A DNA stretch of 64,000 bases. Source: Flavobacterium kayseriense. Lineage in GTDB: Bacteria > Bacteroidota > Bacteroidia > Flavobacteriales > Flavobacteriaceae. Numbering within the stretch: the first letter of the stretch is position 1; every line of letters begins with the position of its first letter. Below, piece after piece: positions 1 to 8,649 of the stretch. Where the stretch lies: positions 317,197-381,196 of the forward strand of contig NZ_JACRUI010000001.1 of the NCBI RefSeq assembly GCF_014305095.1. The letters run 5' to 3'. The position numbers and the translations under genes are program-made. Under the pieces are notes generated by a model. The model saw nothing but the letters and a program-made list of their open reading frames with translations, was not told where the DNA came from and did no database searches.

Positions 1-159
1 ATGCACGTAGCACTTCCCACTAAAAAACAGGCTAGAATTTTAGGATTGAAAATAAACGAAATAGATCTATCAGAAGATTACAGTCCCAGAGACAAATTAC
101 TGATGATGAACTTCTATAAAAAGAAACTCCGAAAGCTCTATCCTAATAAAAATATCTAA
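1..159 (+). CDS. Small hypothetical phage protein, possibly 5'-truncated by window
   Basis: An open frame from ATG at base 1 to TAA at 157-159 gives 52 residues, starting MHVALPTKKQ and ending YPNKNI. It is basic and has no recognised domain. The frame is open at the window edge, so the true start may lie upstream. A hairpin follows directly. By position it belongs to the phage early region, before the primase operon. Confidence 0.5.
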   Translation: MHVALPTKKQARILGLKINEIDLSEDYSPRDKLLMMNFYKKKLRKLYPNKNI

Positions 160-164
160 TACAC

Positions 165-186
165 AAGCCCGCCACCAGACGGGCTT
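165..186 (+). terminator. Hairpin after first ORF, terminator-like
   Basis: AAGCCCG at 165-171 pairs perfectly with CGGGCTT at 180-186 around an 8-nt loop. No clear T tract follows, so it may be a weak terminator or a processing hairpin separating the first ORF from the gene at 212. Confidence 0.45.
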
Positions 187-211
187 ACTAAACCAAAAAA
201 AAGCACCATTT

Positions 212-682
212 ATGTCAAACGAAAAAATAAACTCCCAGATCGCTCTTCTACAGGAGCAAATTTATAACCTAGAACAATCAGGATATTTTACTGAAAAAGA
301 AATGGATTCTCAATCCTTTGCTCTTCGTCAAGAAATCGAGGCCTTACAATCGCAATTACTTCCTATAGAAAAGGTTCTTGGAGTTTCAGAGGATGAAGTT
401 GTATTACTTGCTAAAACACTTAAAAGCTGTTTTACTGCTGAAAGAATAGCACCTACTCCTTACGGAATGTCTCCAGGTTGCTATATCGAAGGCTCACGAT
501 TTCATAAGCAATATTTCTCGCAAATGCCCTCTCCAGCACTATTAAACACATGGAACACCTTAAAACTGGAAATGTCATTTGTAAGTAAAGATGATGATTC
601 TAAGTCCATAGACATGCAGCAGGATCATTTTACAGATAGTTGGAACATAGTAGGCAGAGAACTAATAATCAGTAAAGGATAA
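212..682 (+). CDS. Hypothetical phage protein upstream of primase
   Basis: This is a 156-residue protein. Residues 1 to about 55 are rich in E, Q and L and look like a coiled coil; the C-terminal half is mixed and ends in a short basic tail. There is no signal peptide or membrane segment. It ends 3 nt before the primase-helicase start, so it is almost certainly co-transcribed with it and may be a replication accessory protein. That role is inferred from position only. Confidence 0.7.
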   Translation: MSNEKINSQIALLQEQIYNLEQSGYFTEKEMDSQSFALRQEIEALQSQLLPIEKVLGVSEDEVVLLAKTLKSCFTAERIAPTPYGMSPGCYIEGSRFHKQYFSQMPSPALLNTWNTLKLEMSFVSKDDDSKSIDMQQDHFTDSWNIVGRELIISKG

Positions 683-685
683 TCT

Positions 686-3600
686 ATGAAGTTTATAAAA
701 CAATCCTCTATTGATAATTTGATTGATGAAGCTCGTATTGATGTCGTTATTGGAGCCACTGAAGAACTGAAAAAGAAAGGCGTTCACTATTTCTGTTTTT
801 CTCCTTTTACAGGCGAGAAAGGAACGCCTTCTTTATGCGTGCATGTGGTGAAAAACTTCTTTTATGATAATTCGGCTGGATTTGGAGGAAACTCGGTGCA
901 GTTTATCATGAAGAAATACCCAACTATGAACTTCTTTGAAGCGGTGGAAAAAGTGGCCGAGATCACCGGTATCGTTTTGGAATACGAAGAACAATCAGAA
1001 GATGCTAAGAAAATTCATGACGAAATATTGTCCATGAAAAAGATCGTGCAGTTTTGCTCTGACCAATACCAAAAGAAATTCAACAGCCTTGCCATAACAG
1101 ATTGGGCAAAGAAAATGATGATCAGTGATCGTGGATTTTCTGAGGAAATTCTGCAGGAATTTATGATTGGATTTGCACCCGATGAAAGAAGCTTCGTTTC
1201 CACTCCACTAATCAACAACGCTCACTTTGAACTATCAAAAACTTTAGGGTTTACCAATACGAAAGATGGTGCATCGTATGACTTCTTTAGAAACAGAATC
1301 ATGTTTCCTATTCACAACGAAAAAGGCGATATCATCGGTTTTGGAGGAAGAATCAGCAACAGCGAAGAAGATAAGACTTATGCCAAGTACATGAATTCTA
1401 AGGAAAGCAAGCTCTACTTAAAAGAAAGAGTGTTGTACGGACTTTGGCAAGCTAAAAAGAAAATTGCTTCTTCAGGGAAAGCCATTTTACTAGAAGGATA
1501 TACGGATGTAATGGCTTTGCACCAAGCCAATGCAGGAAATGCAATTGCTACCTGCGGAACTTCATTGACTGAGGGCCACGCCAAATTATTGCAACGTTTT
1601 TGCAAACATGTGATTTTGTTTCGTGATGGGGACAAAGCGGGATTGAGAGCCGTACACCGTGATATTGATATTTGTTTGCGCTTTGGTTTCAAAGTCGAAG
1701 TGGTGATTTGCCCTGATGGAGAAGATCCTGACAGCTTGTCTAAACAATGCGATATCAATGAGTTTATCGAAAAAAACCGTGAGGATGCCATTCTTTGGAA
1801 AGCTAAATTTTTACAGGAAGAAGCTAAGAACCCGGAACTGGAAGCATTAGAACAAACGCTGCGCGAAGAACTAGATAAAACGATCGTTGAGTTAAAATAT
1901 CAGTTGGCTACTGAGGAGGAACTAAAAGCACTTTCTATTCACGATAGAAAATTTAAGAAAAAAGAAAATGACGAAATCTTTAGATCTATTGCGGAACAGG
2001 AAAAAGAACTAAAACAAGAACTGGCCGACTTGCCAAAATACGATCCTTCCCTGGTTGCTGCTTCGGTAGAAAGCATGGCCAATACTTTGCACCTGATTCC
2101 TAACAAAATTGAGCAAACTGCCTATGTGAAAATGGTTTCGAAAATACTAGGGCAAAAACCGCTAGTCATTACTGGAATTATTACAGCCACGGAAGAAAAT
2201 GAAGCGAAAGCCAAAAAAGGAAAATCACAAGAAGCCGACAAAAAAGAACATGAAGTGCTTGGACTTCCGGAAGGAGCCAATAAAGATCAGTATTTGACAG
2301 ATCGTTTTTGTGAAATAGGAAATGTGTACTGGTTTCGCCGTGAAAACTCCTTTGTTTTAGGCACTAATTTTAGAGTAATCCCGCTTTTCCATGTGGAAGG
2401 TCGCGCTGATAATAAAAGACTTTGTGAGGTCATCAACCACCTTGGACACAAAAGACTGATAGATTTTGAATCGACTGACTTAATCAATTTTACCAAAATA
2501 AAAGAACGTTTGATCATGGAGGGTTTCTTCTTCTTTGAACCAGGAGCGAGAAACGAAGACTTTCAATTGGTGGCTAAGAAACTGCTGAATGATTTTATCA
2601 CGGCTTCTGAATTGAAAATACTAGGCTACCAACGCCAAGGTTTCTTTGCTTTTGCAGATGGAATTTACAACGACAATAATTTCCATAAAGTCAATAAATA
2701 CGGCATCGTAAACGTGGAAGGATTAGAAAAAACCGAAAGTGAATACCGCTCTGATATCACGCACTTTTATTCTCCATCACATTCTGAGATTTACAAAGCT
2801 GCCAATGAAGGTGATGATCCATTCGAAAATGACCGTCATTTTATTCATAAAGCGGCACCGGTTTCTCTGGACCAATGGGCATCACAAATGGTAACCGTTT
2901 TTGGTGATAAAGGAAGATTGGGAGTAGCATTTTGTTTGGCTGCTAATTTTAGAGATTTATTCATTCAGCATTACAATTTCTTTCCCTTATTTGGAGGATT
3001 TGGGCAAAAAGACAGCGGTAAATCAGGATTTGGTTCTTGCCTTCAGGCGTTCTTTTATCACAACCTGAACCCATTAGAACTGAACACTTCTACACTGGTA
3101 GGTTTGTCCAGAAGATTGACCAGAGTGAAGAATTCAATTGTTTTTTGTGACGAGATGCGCGACGATATCGACGAGGGAATGCACCAAACATTGAAAGGAA
3201 CTTGGAACGGAATAGGCCGTGAAAAAGGAAAAGGATTTGAAAGCAATAGAACCACGGTTGACAAAATCAACTCGGCGGTTTATTATTCCGGGCAATATTT
3301 ACCAACCCGTGATGATGGTGCTTTGCCTTCCCGCTCGATCATTACCAACTTTGAAAACAAGGAATTCACCTCTAACGAAAAAGAGCAATACAACAAGCTG
3401 ATTGCCTGGAACAAAGAAGGAATTTCGTCTTTTATACTGGACACAATCAAACACCGTGATTTCTTTGCCAAAAACATGACTCGAGTATATGCTGAAACTC
3501 AAAAGGAAATGAAAGCCGCTCTGAAAGAGCAGGAATACCAAAACCGAGTTTTTGACAATTATATTGTTCTCCTGGTAACGGTAAAAATGTTGCAAGACAA

Positions 3601-4123
3601 ATTCAACTTTCCTTTTACCTACGAGCAATATTTCAACTTGACAAAAGAAGCCATTGTCGAAAACTCAGAAACAATTGCTGACAGTGATGGATTAGCTGCT
3701 TTCTGGAGAATTGTCGAATACTTGGCAGATCCTGCACAGCATTCGATCAAGCAAGGTTCTGATTTCCTTATCGAAAGAGCTTCGACATTTGAATACATCC
3801 CGAAGAGAGGAGAAAAAGCCACGTACACCAATAAAGAACGAGACAAGATCATATTTATCAACTTCTCCAAAGTGCACCAAGATTACCACAAGGAAGTTTC
3901 TAAACGTCAAGGCGAAGAAGTTATTGGAGCTACGACGATCAGGAATTATTTGAAATCTAAGAAATACTTCATTGGGCTTTTTGGTAGTAAAAGAATGGGT
4001 GATAAATGCCCGAGCGGATATGCTTTTAATTATTCGATGATGCAGCGATTGGGGATCTTGAATTTAGATGATATCAACGACACACAAATTGACATTGAAA
4101 TGCCTGATGACTTAAAATTTTAA
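686..4123 (+). CDS. Phage DNA primase-helicase fusion, DnaG/TOPRIM type
   Basis: The 1145-residue protein starts with a DnaG-like N-terminal domain (about 1-100) in which the four zinc ligands of the usual CPFH and CFGC motifs are replaced (SPFT and DNSA). A TOPRIM catalytic core follows, with EGYTDVM near residue 270 and FRDGDKAG near 312, the acidic metal-binding residues of bacterial-type primases. A charged helical linker (about 370-470) leads to a C-terminal P-loop NTPase with GGFGQKDSGKS (770-780) and a Walker B-like VFCDE ending at 823. The likely role is to prime phage DNA synthesis and unwind the fork. It starts 3 nt after the upstream gene and ends 2 nt before the next, within one early operon. 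The helicase family is not certain; a D5-like or DUF927-like ATPase is possible. Confidence 0.88.
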   Translation: MKFIKQSSIDNLIDEARIDVVIGATEELKKKGVHYFCFSPFTGEKGTPSLCVHVVKNFFYDNSAGFGGNSVQFIMKKYPTMNFFEAVEKVAEITGIVLEYEEQSEDAKKIHDEILSMKKIVQFCSDQYQKKFNSLAITDWAKKMMISDRGFSEEILQEFMIGFAPDERSFVSTPLINNAHFELSKTLGFTNTKDGASYDFFRNRIMFPIHNEKGDIIGFGGRISNSEEDKTYAKYMNSKESKLYLKERVLYGLWQAKKKIASSGKAILLEGYTDVMALHQANAGNAIATCGTSLTEGHAKLLQRFCKHVILFRDGDKAGLRAVHRDIDICLRFGFKVEVVICPDGEDPDSLSKQCDINEFIEKNREDAILWKAKFLQEEAKNPELEALEQTLREELDKTIVELKYQLATEEELKALSIHDRKFKKKENDEIFRSIAEQEKELKQELADLPKYDPSLVAASVESMANTLHLIPNKIEQTAYVKMVSKILGQKPLVITGIITATEENEAKAKKGKSQEADKKEHEVLGLPEGANKDQYLTDRFCEIGNVYWFRRENSFVLGTNFRVIPLFHVEGRADNKRLCEVINHLGHKRLIDFESTDLINFTKIKERLIMEGFFFFEPGARNEDFQLVAKKLLNDFITASELKILGYQRQGFFAFADGIYNDNNFHKVNKYGIVNVEGLEKTESEYRSDITHFYSPSHSEIYKAANEGDDPFENDRHFIHKAAPVSLDQWASQMVTVFGDKGRLGVAFCLAANFRDLFIQHYNFFPLFGGFGQKDSGKSGFGSCLQAFFYHNLNPLELNTSTLVGLSRRLTRVKNSIVFCDEMRDDIDEGMHQTLKGTWNGIGREKGKGFESNRTTVDKINSAVYYSGQYLPTRDDGALPSRSIITNFENKEFTSNEKEQYNKLIAWNKEGISSFILDTIKHRDFFAKNMTRVYAETQKEMKAALKEQEYQNRVFDNYIVLLVTVKMLQDKFNFPFTYEQYFNLTKEAIVENSETIADSDGLAAFWRIVEYLADPAQHSIKQGSDFLIERASTFEYIPKRGEKATYTNKERDKIIFINFSKVHQDYHKEVSKRQGEEVIGATTIRNYLKSKKYFIGLFGSKRMGDKCPSGYAFNYSMMQRLGILNLDDINDTQIDIEMPDDLKF

Positions 4124-4125
4124 TT

Positions 4126-4410
4126 ATGGACGGTAAAGAATTTTATAAGTACGCAAAACCATGTATCGAGGCGCAAATTACTATTTATCCAAAGCCCTCT
4201 AACACGGGCAAATACAAAATAGTGATCAACACTCGAGGTCATGAAAAGATAGGTGAAGAGATTTATCAAAACGAGTCCTATATAAAATCTGAAACCATCC
4301 GCACACCCGCAGGAATGAAAGTAGTAAGAATAGAAGTTCCGGGTGTTTATGACAAAATATTAGAATTATACAAGGCGATTTGCCTTAAAAATAAATTTGC
4401 ACAATTATGA
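4126..4410 (+). CDS. Hypothetical early phage protein
   Basis: This is a 94-residue soluble basic protein with alternating short strands (for example QITIYPKPSNTGKYKIVI), suggesting a small beta-rich fold. It starts 2 nt after the primase-helicase stop and its stop overlaps the Dam start by 4 nt (ATGA), so the three genes are translationally coupled. No family was recognised. Confidence 0.65.
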   Translation: MDGKEFYKYAKPCIEAQITIYPKPSNTGKYKIVINTRGHEKIGEEIYQNESYIKSETIRTPAGMKVVRIEVPGVYDKILELYKAICLKNKFAQL

Positions 4411-5249
4411 GCGGAAATACTAATAAAATAATAGCATTCAATTATTTCGGGGGTAAGTTTTCTTGGCTTGATAATATTTACAAAAACTTTCCGGAAGACT
4501 TTACTCATTTGATTGAAGTATTTGGAGGCTCATTGGCAGTGTCACTTAATTATCGAAAAGAATGCATAAAAACAGCTAATGAAATTAATTCTGAGGTTAC
4601 AAATTTTTTTCAAGTTTTAAGAGACCATGAGCCGGAACTAATACGCCTACTACTTCTAACACCTTGTTCAAATCTAGAATATGACAACTGTTGGCTTAAA
4701 ACGGATGATCATATCGAAAATGCTAGAAGATTTTATGTAAGAGTTCGCCAATCTTTTTTTGGGCTTGGATGCTCTAGAAAAAATAAAGGGTGGCATTTTG
4801 CAAAACAAAACGGAGATACTAGAGGGGGAGAAACGGTAAGTAAATGGTTTAATGCGCTTGAAAAACTTCATGAGGTTGCTGAAGTATTAAGAAATAATTT
4901 TCAAATAACGAACTGCGACTATAAGGATATTTTAGACAAGGCAGATTTCCCGAAAGCATTCTTCTATTTAGACCCTCCATATTCCAAAAGAAGCAGAAAA
5001 TCATATAATGATTACGCCTTTGAATTCTCTGATGAAGATCATTTTGAACTAGCCAGTAAACTTGCTGAAATAAAAGGAAAGGCTATGATATCAGGATATG
5101 ATTGTTCCTTAATGAACGATTTATATAAAGACTGGCGAAAAGTTAAGTTTCCTATAAAGAAAAATAATATTAGATCTGGAGAAGTTCAAGAAGTTATTTG
5201 GATGAATTACGATAAACAAACTGAAGATTTATTTACAACCAATTATTAA
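4407..5249 (+). CDS. dam: DNA adenine N6-methyltransferase, D12 (Dam) class
   Basis: The 280-residue protein has the D12-class order: FGGK near residues 14-17 (SAM-binding motif I region), VFGGSLAVSLNYRK soon after, and the catalytic DPPY at 189-192 inside FFYLDPPYSK. Length matches Dam/DpnM enzymes, which methylate adenine in short sites such as GATC; the actual target cannot be read here. It follows its neighbour with an ATGA overlap. In a phage it most likely protects DNA from host restriction or marks DNA for replication or packaging timing. Confidence 0.9.
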   Translation: MSGNTNKIIAFNYFGGKFSWLDNIYKNFPEDFTHLIEVFGGSLAVSLNYRKECIKTANEINSEVTNFFQVLRDHEPELIRLLLLTPCSNLEYDNCWLKTDDHIENARRFYVRVRQSFFGLGCSRKNKGWHFAKQNGDTRGGETVSKWFNALEKLHEVAEVLRNNFQITNCDYKDILDKADFPKAFFYLDPPYSKRSRKSYNDYAFEFSDEDHFELASKLAEIKGKAMISGYDCSLMNDLYKDWRKVKFPIKKNNIRSGEVQEVIWMNYDKQTEDLFTTNY

Positions 5250-5267
5250 TTAAACAAACATTTAGCG

Positions 5268-5522
5268 ATGGAAACAAAAAAAGAGATTATCAGCAACAGA
5301 AGAATTCGGGCAAAAGTAAAGGAAACACAGGTTTTCCTTGCCTTGAATAAAGTCCAGCAGGGAATTGTGAGTACGAGGCAAAACCTCACCGCTATTAGCA
5401 ATGGAGTCGCTTCGGTAAAAGTCAACGGAATAGTGCACTGGGAAACCTTCTCTCAGAACAGCCGGAACAACTCAGAGATCATCCGAGAGATTTACACCAA
5501 TAGTTTAGAAGTTAAATTTTAG
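5268..5522 (+). CDS. Hypothetical early phage protein
   Basis: This is an 84-residue basic, Q/N-rich protein beginning METKKEIISNRRIRAKVKET. The N-terminal half is predicted helical. No known domain was recognised. It lies 18 nt after dam and 13 nt before the next gene in the same early operon. Confidence 0.6.
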   Translation: METKKEIISNRRIRAKVKETQVFLALNKVQQGIVSTRQNLTAISNGVASVKVNGIVHWETFSQNSRNNSEIIREIYTNSLEVKF

Positions 5523-5535
5523 AAAACAAAATCAC

Positions 5536-6006
5536 ATGACAATAGAAATTAAAAAAAATATAGCATCCTCTATTTATATCAATACACCAGAAACCAGCTG
5601 GGCACTATTCTGGTTTAGTCTAGATGGCGATTTATTATTACAATCTGACTGGGGAACTTACACGCATCGTTGGAGGGGTTTTGGTGATGATTTCGAGAAG
5701 TTCTTAAAAGGATTGGACGTGGAGTATTTCGTCGGGAAACTTTCAAGACAAGACGTAAACCAAACTAGAACGCACGAGAAGCAAAAAGAAATTCTGAGAC
5801 TTTTATTTGTTCATTTTATAACGGCTTTGAAAACTCAGCAAACTGAAAAACCAAACCTTGAACTCAAACAAGAGATTATTTCCAAAGCCAATAAATGGGA
5901 TGAACTTCATGAGAAAATTGGGAAGATTTATTACGATGAAAATTTTCAAGGGGATTTGACAGATATCGGAGAAATAGCAGCTTTGAAATTAGGGTATTTA
6001 ATATAA
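5536..6006 (+). CDS. Hypothetical early phage protein
   Basis: This 156-residue protein has an aromatic N-terminal half (WALFWFSLDGDLLLQSDWGTY, then HRWRGFGDDFEKFL) and a more helical C-terminal half. The W/D pattern recalls small phage proteins of unknown function that take part in early takeover, but no family can be named. It lacks a signal peptide and sits within the early operon. Confidence 0.6.
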   Translation: MTIEIKKNIASSIYINTPETSWALFWFSLDGDLLLQSDWGTYTHRWRGFGDDFEKFLKGLDVEYFVGKLSRQDVNQTRTHEKQKEILRLLFVHFITALKTQQTEKPNLELKQEIISKANKWDELHEKIGKIYYDENFQGDLTDIGEIAALKLGYLI

Positions 6007-6032
6007 AAACAACAATCAAAAAAATAGAATTT

Positions 6033-6308
6033 ATGCAAGCATCAGGAATTATACAAAGAATACTAGAGACAAAAGCAACTGCGTCAGGATTTGAAACTAG
6101 GTCAGTTCATATAAAAACCGAGGAACAATATCCCCAAGTTTTAGATATTCAATTTACACAGGGAAAGGTTGTCGACCTAGACAAGTTTGCACCAGGACAA
6201 AAGGTGAAAATTGACATCAACCTCAAAGGTCGTGAGTGGACGAATGCTCAAGGAGAACTTGTAGTATTCAACACCATTCAAGGATGGAAAATAGAAGAAG
6301 TAAAGTAA
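6033..6308 (+). CDS. DUF3127 family protein, OB-fold/SSB-like
   Basis: The 91-residue protein matches the DUF3127 pattern: MQASGIIQRI start, PQVLDIQFTQGKV in the middle, GQKVKIDINLKGREW and a C-terminal FNTIQGWKIE. The family is common in Bacteroidota phages and plasmids and is thought to be an OB-fold protein related to single-strand DNA-binding proteins. With the primase-helicase 2 kb upstream, a role in binding phage single-stranded DNA is a reasonable inference. Confidence 0.8.
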   Translation: MQASGIIQRILETKATASGFETRSVHIKTEEQYPQVLDIQFTQGKVVDLDKFAPGQKVKIDINLKGREWTNAQGELVVFNTIQGWKIEEVK

Positions 6309-6309
6309 G

Positions 6310-6507
6310 ATGTATTCCTTCAACGAAATTGACTTGATGTTTAAAAACTGCCTTTGCTGCGAAGAAGTACGCCGAGTAAGGGCAGCTTTTACACCGGTTA
6401 TTGAAGACCGCGAACTTTCAAATATGAAAATATTTTATATCAGAAAAAAATCAAGGCTTCGCCAGATGGAGCTCGAAAACAAACCGAATCAATCCCGTAA
6501 ATCATGA
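6310..6507 (+). CDS. Small cysteine-containing early phage protein
   Basis: This 65-residue protein carries a CLCC cluster near residue 14-17 followed by EEVRRVRAAF, and ends with a basic tail. The cysteines may bind a metal, but no defined zinc motif is complete. It starts 1 nt after the DUF3127 gene and overlaps the next ORF by 4 nt (ATGA), typical of translational coupling. Confidence 0.55.
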   Translation: MYSFNEIDLMFKNCLCCEEVRRVRAAFTPVIEDRELSNMKIFYIRKKSRLRQMELENKPNQSRKS

Positions 6508-6683
6508 GTAAAAAACAATGTCCAGTATGCGGTCTTCATAAAAAAGCCTGCTTACACAGTCAACAACTTCGAGAAGAAATCACAGATTTAAGAGTCACCC
6601 GCATGTTGTGGTTCTCGATAGGTTTTATCCTAGCAATGGGGCTCCTTTTATTTCAAACAATTATCAACCCTCAAATAAATTAA
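6504..6683 (+). CDS. Small zinc-ribbon-like single-pass membrane protein
   Basis: A 59-residue ORF starts in the ATGA overlap with the preceding gene. The N-terminus has CPVCG (residues 6-10) plus C16 and H18, a possible one-zinc knuckle. Residues 34-54 form a membrane segment (MLWFSIGFILAMGLLLFQ). This suggests a tiny anchored protein with a cytoplasmic metal-binding head. The role is unknown; phage early membrane proteins often affect host physiology or superinfection. Confidence 0.55.
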   Translation: MSKKQCPVCGLHKKACLHSQQLREEITDLRVTRMLWFSIGFILAMGLLLFQTIINPQIN

Positions 6684-6684
6684 G

Positions 6685-6774
6685 ATGATGAAAATGATTA
6701 AAAAATTCTTCACCACAATATACAAGGGACTGCAAGAACAATCTAGAAACTGCCCAAGAGACACAAAGTGGTAA
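6685..6774 (+). CDS. Possible 29-residue ORF
   Basis: The ORF reads ATG ATG AAA ATG to TAA, giving a small basic peptide beginning MMKMIKKFFTT. It starts 1 nt after the previous stop and fills the gap to the next ORF, so it fits the packed early operon. Its size leaves coding status uncertain. Confidence 0.3.
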   Translation: MMKMIKKFFTTIYKGLQEQSRNCPRDTKW

Positions 6775-6779
6775 TCACG

Positions 6780-6956
6780 ATGGAAGACGAACCAATCAAA
6801 CCGGAACTGCTGGCTCTTGGAGTCGAGATCCAAATGGAACTGATCTCCATAGGCATGGATGAAGTCGAGATTATGAACTTTTGGGACGAATGCTATAAGG
6901 CAGCCCAAAAAAACAAACCAGAAACCATAAAATTTAAGAATCATGAACAAAATTGA
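6780..6956 (+). CDS. Hypothetical small acidic phage protein
   Basis: The ORF has 58 residues from ATG at 6780 (MEDEPIKPEL); an in-frame GTG at 6768 would add four. It is acidic and helical, with repeated ME/IE pairs (GVEIQMELISIGMDEVEIM). Its end overlaps the next ORF by 14 nt. No family was recognised. Confidence 0.5.
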   Translation: MEDEPIKPELLALGVEIQMELISIGMDEVEIMNFWDECYKAAQKNKPETIKFKNHEQN

Positions 6957-7242
6957 ATTAGGAGAAGCTATAGTCGTAATTGTTTGTGAAGGAGGCAGAG
7001 CCATTGGAAGAGCGGCTGCAATCTCGCACGTAATGTCTAAAATGCAAAATGTGGTAATAGGGGCAAATTTTCAGGAAATTATGAATAAACAGTCAAATAC
7101 TGTTTTTGCAAATGAATCAATGAATTTTCCTTGTATCGATTTGCCTCCAATGATTGAACCCAATGAAATAAAGGCACGGAAGACATTTGAGGAGCCAAAG
7201 TCAAAATATATTAACCGACCAATTAAAAATCACAGATGGTAA
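6943..7242 (+). CDS. Hypothetical early phage protein
   Basis: This is a 99-residue protein with a hydrophobic, glycine-rich N-terminal part (EAIVVIVCEGGRAIGRAAAISHVMS) and a basic C-terminus. The first 30 residues could associate with a membrane but lack a clear signal sequence. It overlaps both neighbours by several bases. Function is unknown. Confidence 0.55.
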   Translation: MNKIELGEAIVVIVCEGGRAIGRAAAISHVMSKMQNVVIGANFQEIMNKQSNTVFANESMNFPCIDLPPMIEPNEIKARKTFEEPKSKYINRPIKNHRW

Positions 7243-7931
7243 TGAGCAAAACTAAATATCACCCCATATTATTTTCTACGCCAATGGTTCAGGCGATAAT
7301 CGAAGGAAGAAAAACCCAGACCAGGAGAACCAAAGGATTGGAAAAAGTAAATACAGACTGGAGACCATGGAAATTCGTCGATTTCTGTTCTAATCCAGAG
7401 AGTGAAAATGACAACAGAAAACATGCGATTTTTAGATGTTTTATTGACACATGGTTTACCGTGCCCTGTCTTTACGAAGTGGGCGATGTGCTTTGGGTTA
7501 GGGAAACGTTTTGTAAAATACCTGATTTAAGTTTTTCATACAAAGCTTCAATTTGTGAAAATTCAGAAGATATCAGACAGGATTATTTAAAACAAGGACA
7601 AAAATGGGCCAATTGGAAGCCTTCTATTTTTATGCCAAAAGAAGCCTGCAGAATTTTCCTAAAAGTAAAATCAATTCGTATCGAAAGGCTGCAGGATATC
7701 AGCGAAGAGGATGCTCAAGCGGAAGGAGCAAAAGACAGTTTAAAACACAGTGAATTGAAAATATTAGAAGGTTTAGGTGATTGGCCAATTCCCCGCCCTT
7801 TTCAGAGTCATCAGTTCGGGTTTTTGTCTATCTGGTGCACCATAAATGGCTGCGAGAATTGGTTAGAAAACCCATTTGTTTGGGTGTATGAGTTTGAAAA
7901 AATTGAGAAACCTTTAGATTTTATAGTATGA
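7236..7931 (+). CDS. ASCH-like domain phage protein
   Basis: The 231-residue protein opens with HPILFSTPMVQAIIEGRKTQTRR and has YEVGDVLWVRETF near the middle. Both are typical of phage ASCH-fold proteins, a PUA-like family proposed to bind RNA or nucleotides and often annotated as a phage morphogenetic protein. Conserved features near the C-terminus (FGFLSIW, NPFVWVYEFEKI) complete the pattern. Two starts are possible (ATG 7236 or 7242). It sits in the early operon with 4-7 nt overlaps at both ends, so a regulatory or nucleic-acid-binding role is more likely than a structural one. Confidence 0.75.
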   Translation: MVMSKTKYHPILFSTPMVQAIIEGRKTQTRRTKGLEKVNTDWRPWKFVDFCSNPESENDNRKHAIFRCFIDTWFTVPCLYEVGDVLWVRETFCKIPDLSFSYKASICENSEDIRQDYLKQGQKWANWKPSIFMPKEACRIFLKVKSIRIERLQDISEEDAQAEGAKDSLKHSELKILEGLGDWPIPRPFQSHQFGFLSIWCTINGCENWLENPFVWVYEFEKIEKPLDFIV

Positions 7932-8107
7932 TCGAGAGTCCGTTTAAAGGATCAAACTTAGAGGCAACCATCAACAATACTAATAATATTGAATTGCTGC
8001 ATCAGCTAACAGAATCCGCGCTTAAGAAGCAACCGGAATCAAAGTTCTGGAAAGAAGCTTTTGCATTGATAGATAAAAAGAATAATCGCAAAACGAAAAA
8101 ATTATGA
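7928..8107 (+). CDS. Small basic hypothetical phage protein
   Basis: A 59-residue ORF begins at an ATGA overlap with the ASCH gene and ends at an ATGA overlap with the next. It starts MIESPFKGSNLEATINN and ends in a lysine-rich tail. The coupling at both ends supports its being real. Function is unknown. Confidence 0.55.
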   Translation: MIESPFKGSNLEATINNTNNIELLHQLTESALKKQPESKFWKEAFALIDKKNNRKTKKL

Positions 8108-8481
8108 CAAAAGAAGAAGTTATTAGAAAAGCATACGGTAAAAGTTACTATATCGTAAAAGATTACATCAATGAAAATGGATTTGTTGATTGTGTTAAAA
8201 ATAGAAAAATTAGTCTTATTCCTTATTTTGATGTTTCAGACATTGAATTTAAAGGACACTTATCTAGACCAAAATCATTGAAAGGAATTGAAAATAATAA
8301 TGGTTGGGTGAAAATTTATCGTGAAAATGATTTACCTCAATTTGAGTGTAACTGTTGGTGGATGGATAAACAAGCCGGTTTAGTATTAGGAAGGTTTATT
8401 TTAGAAGGTAGTAATGATTTTATAATGAAAAACGCAACTCATTATAAAATCATCACAACAACTGAATTGCCTATATATTAA
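8104..8481 (+). CDS. Hypothetical phage protein
   Basis: This is a 125-residue protein, mixed alpha/beta, with an aromatic C-terminal part (CNCWWMDKQAG). It has no signal peptide. It begins in an ATGA overlap with the previous ORF and is followed by about 170 nt without an obvious gene. No family was recognised. Confidence 0.55.
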   Translation: MTKEEVIRKAYGKSYYIVKDYINENGFVDCVKNRKISLIPYFDVSDIEFKGHLSRPKSLKGIENNNGWVKIYRENDLPQFECNCWWMDKQAGLVLGRFILEGSNDFIMKNATHYKIITTTELPIY

Positions 8482-8649
8482 GCAGTTGCCATTAACGCAG
8501 AACGGCCTTCGGAGATATCAGAAAAGCAAATCAAAGATTGGCTATTGCTGGCCAAATCAATTAACCGGTGTTCAACATTCATAAATATTAAAAAAAACAG
8601 GGTAGCCGAAAACTGAATAGAGTAGGCAAATTTTTAAATACATTTTATT

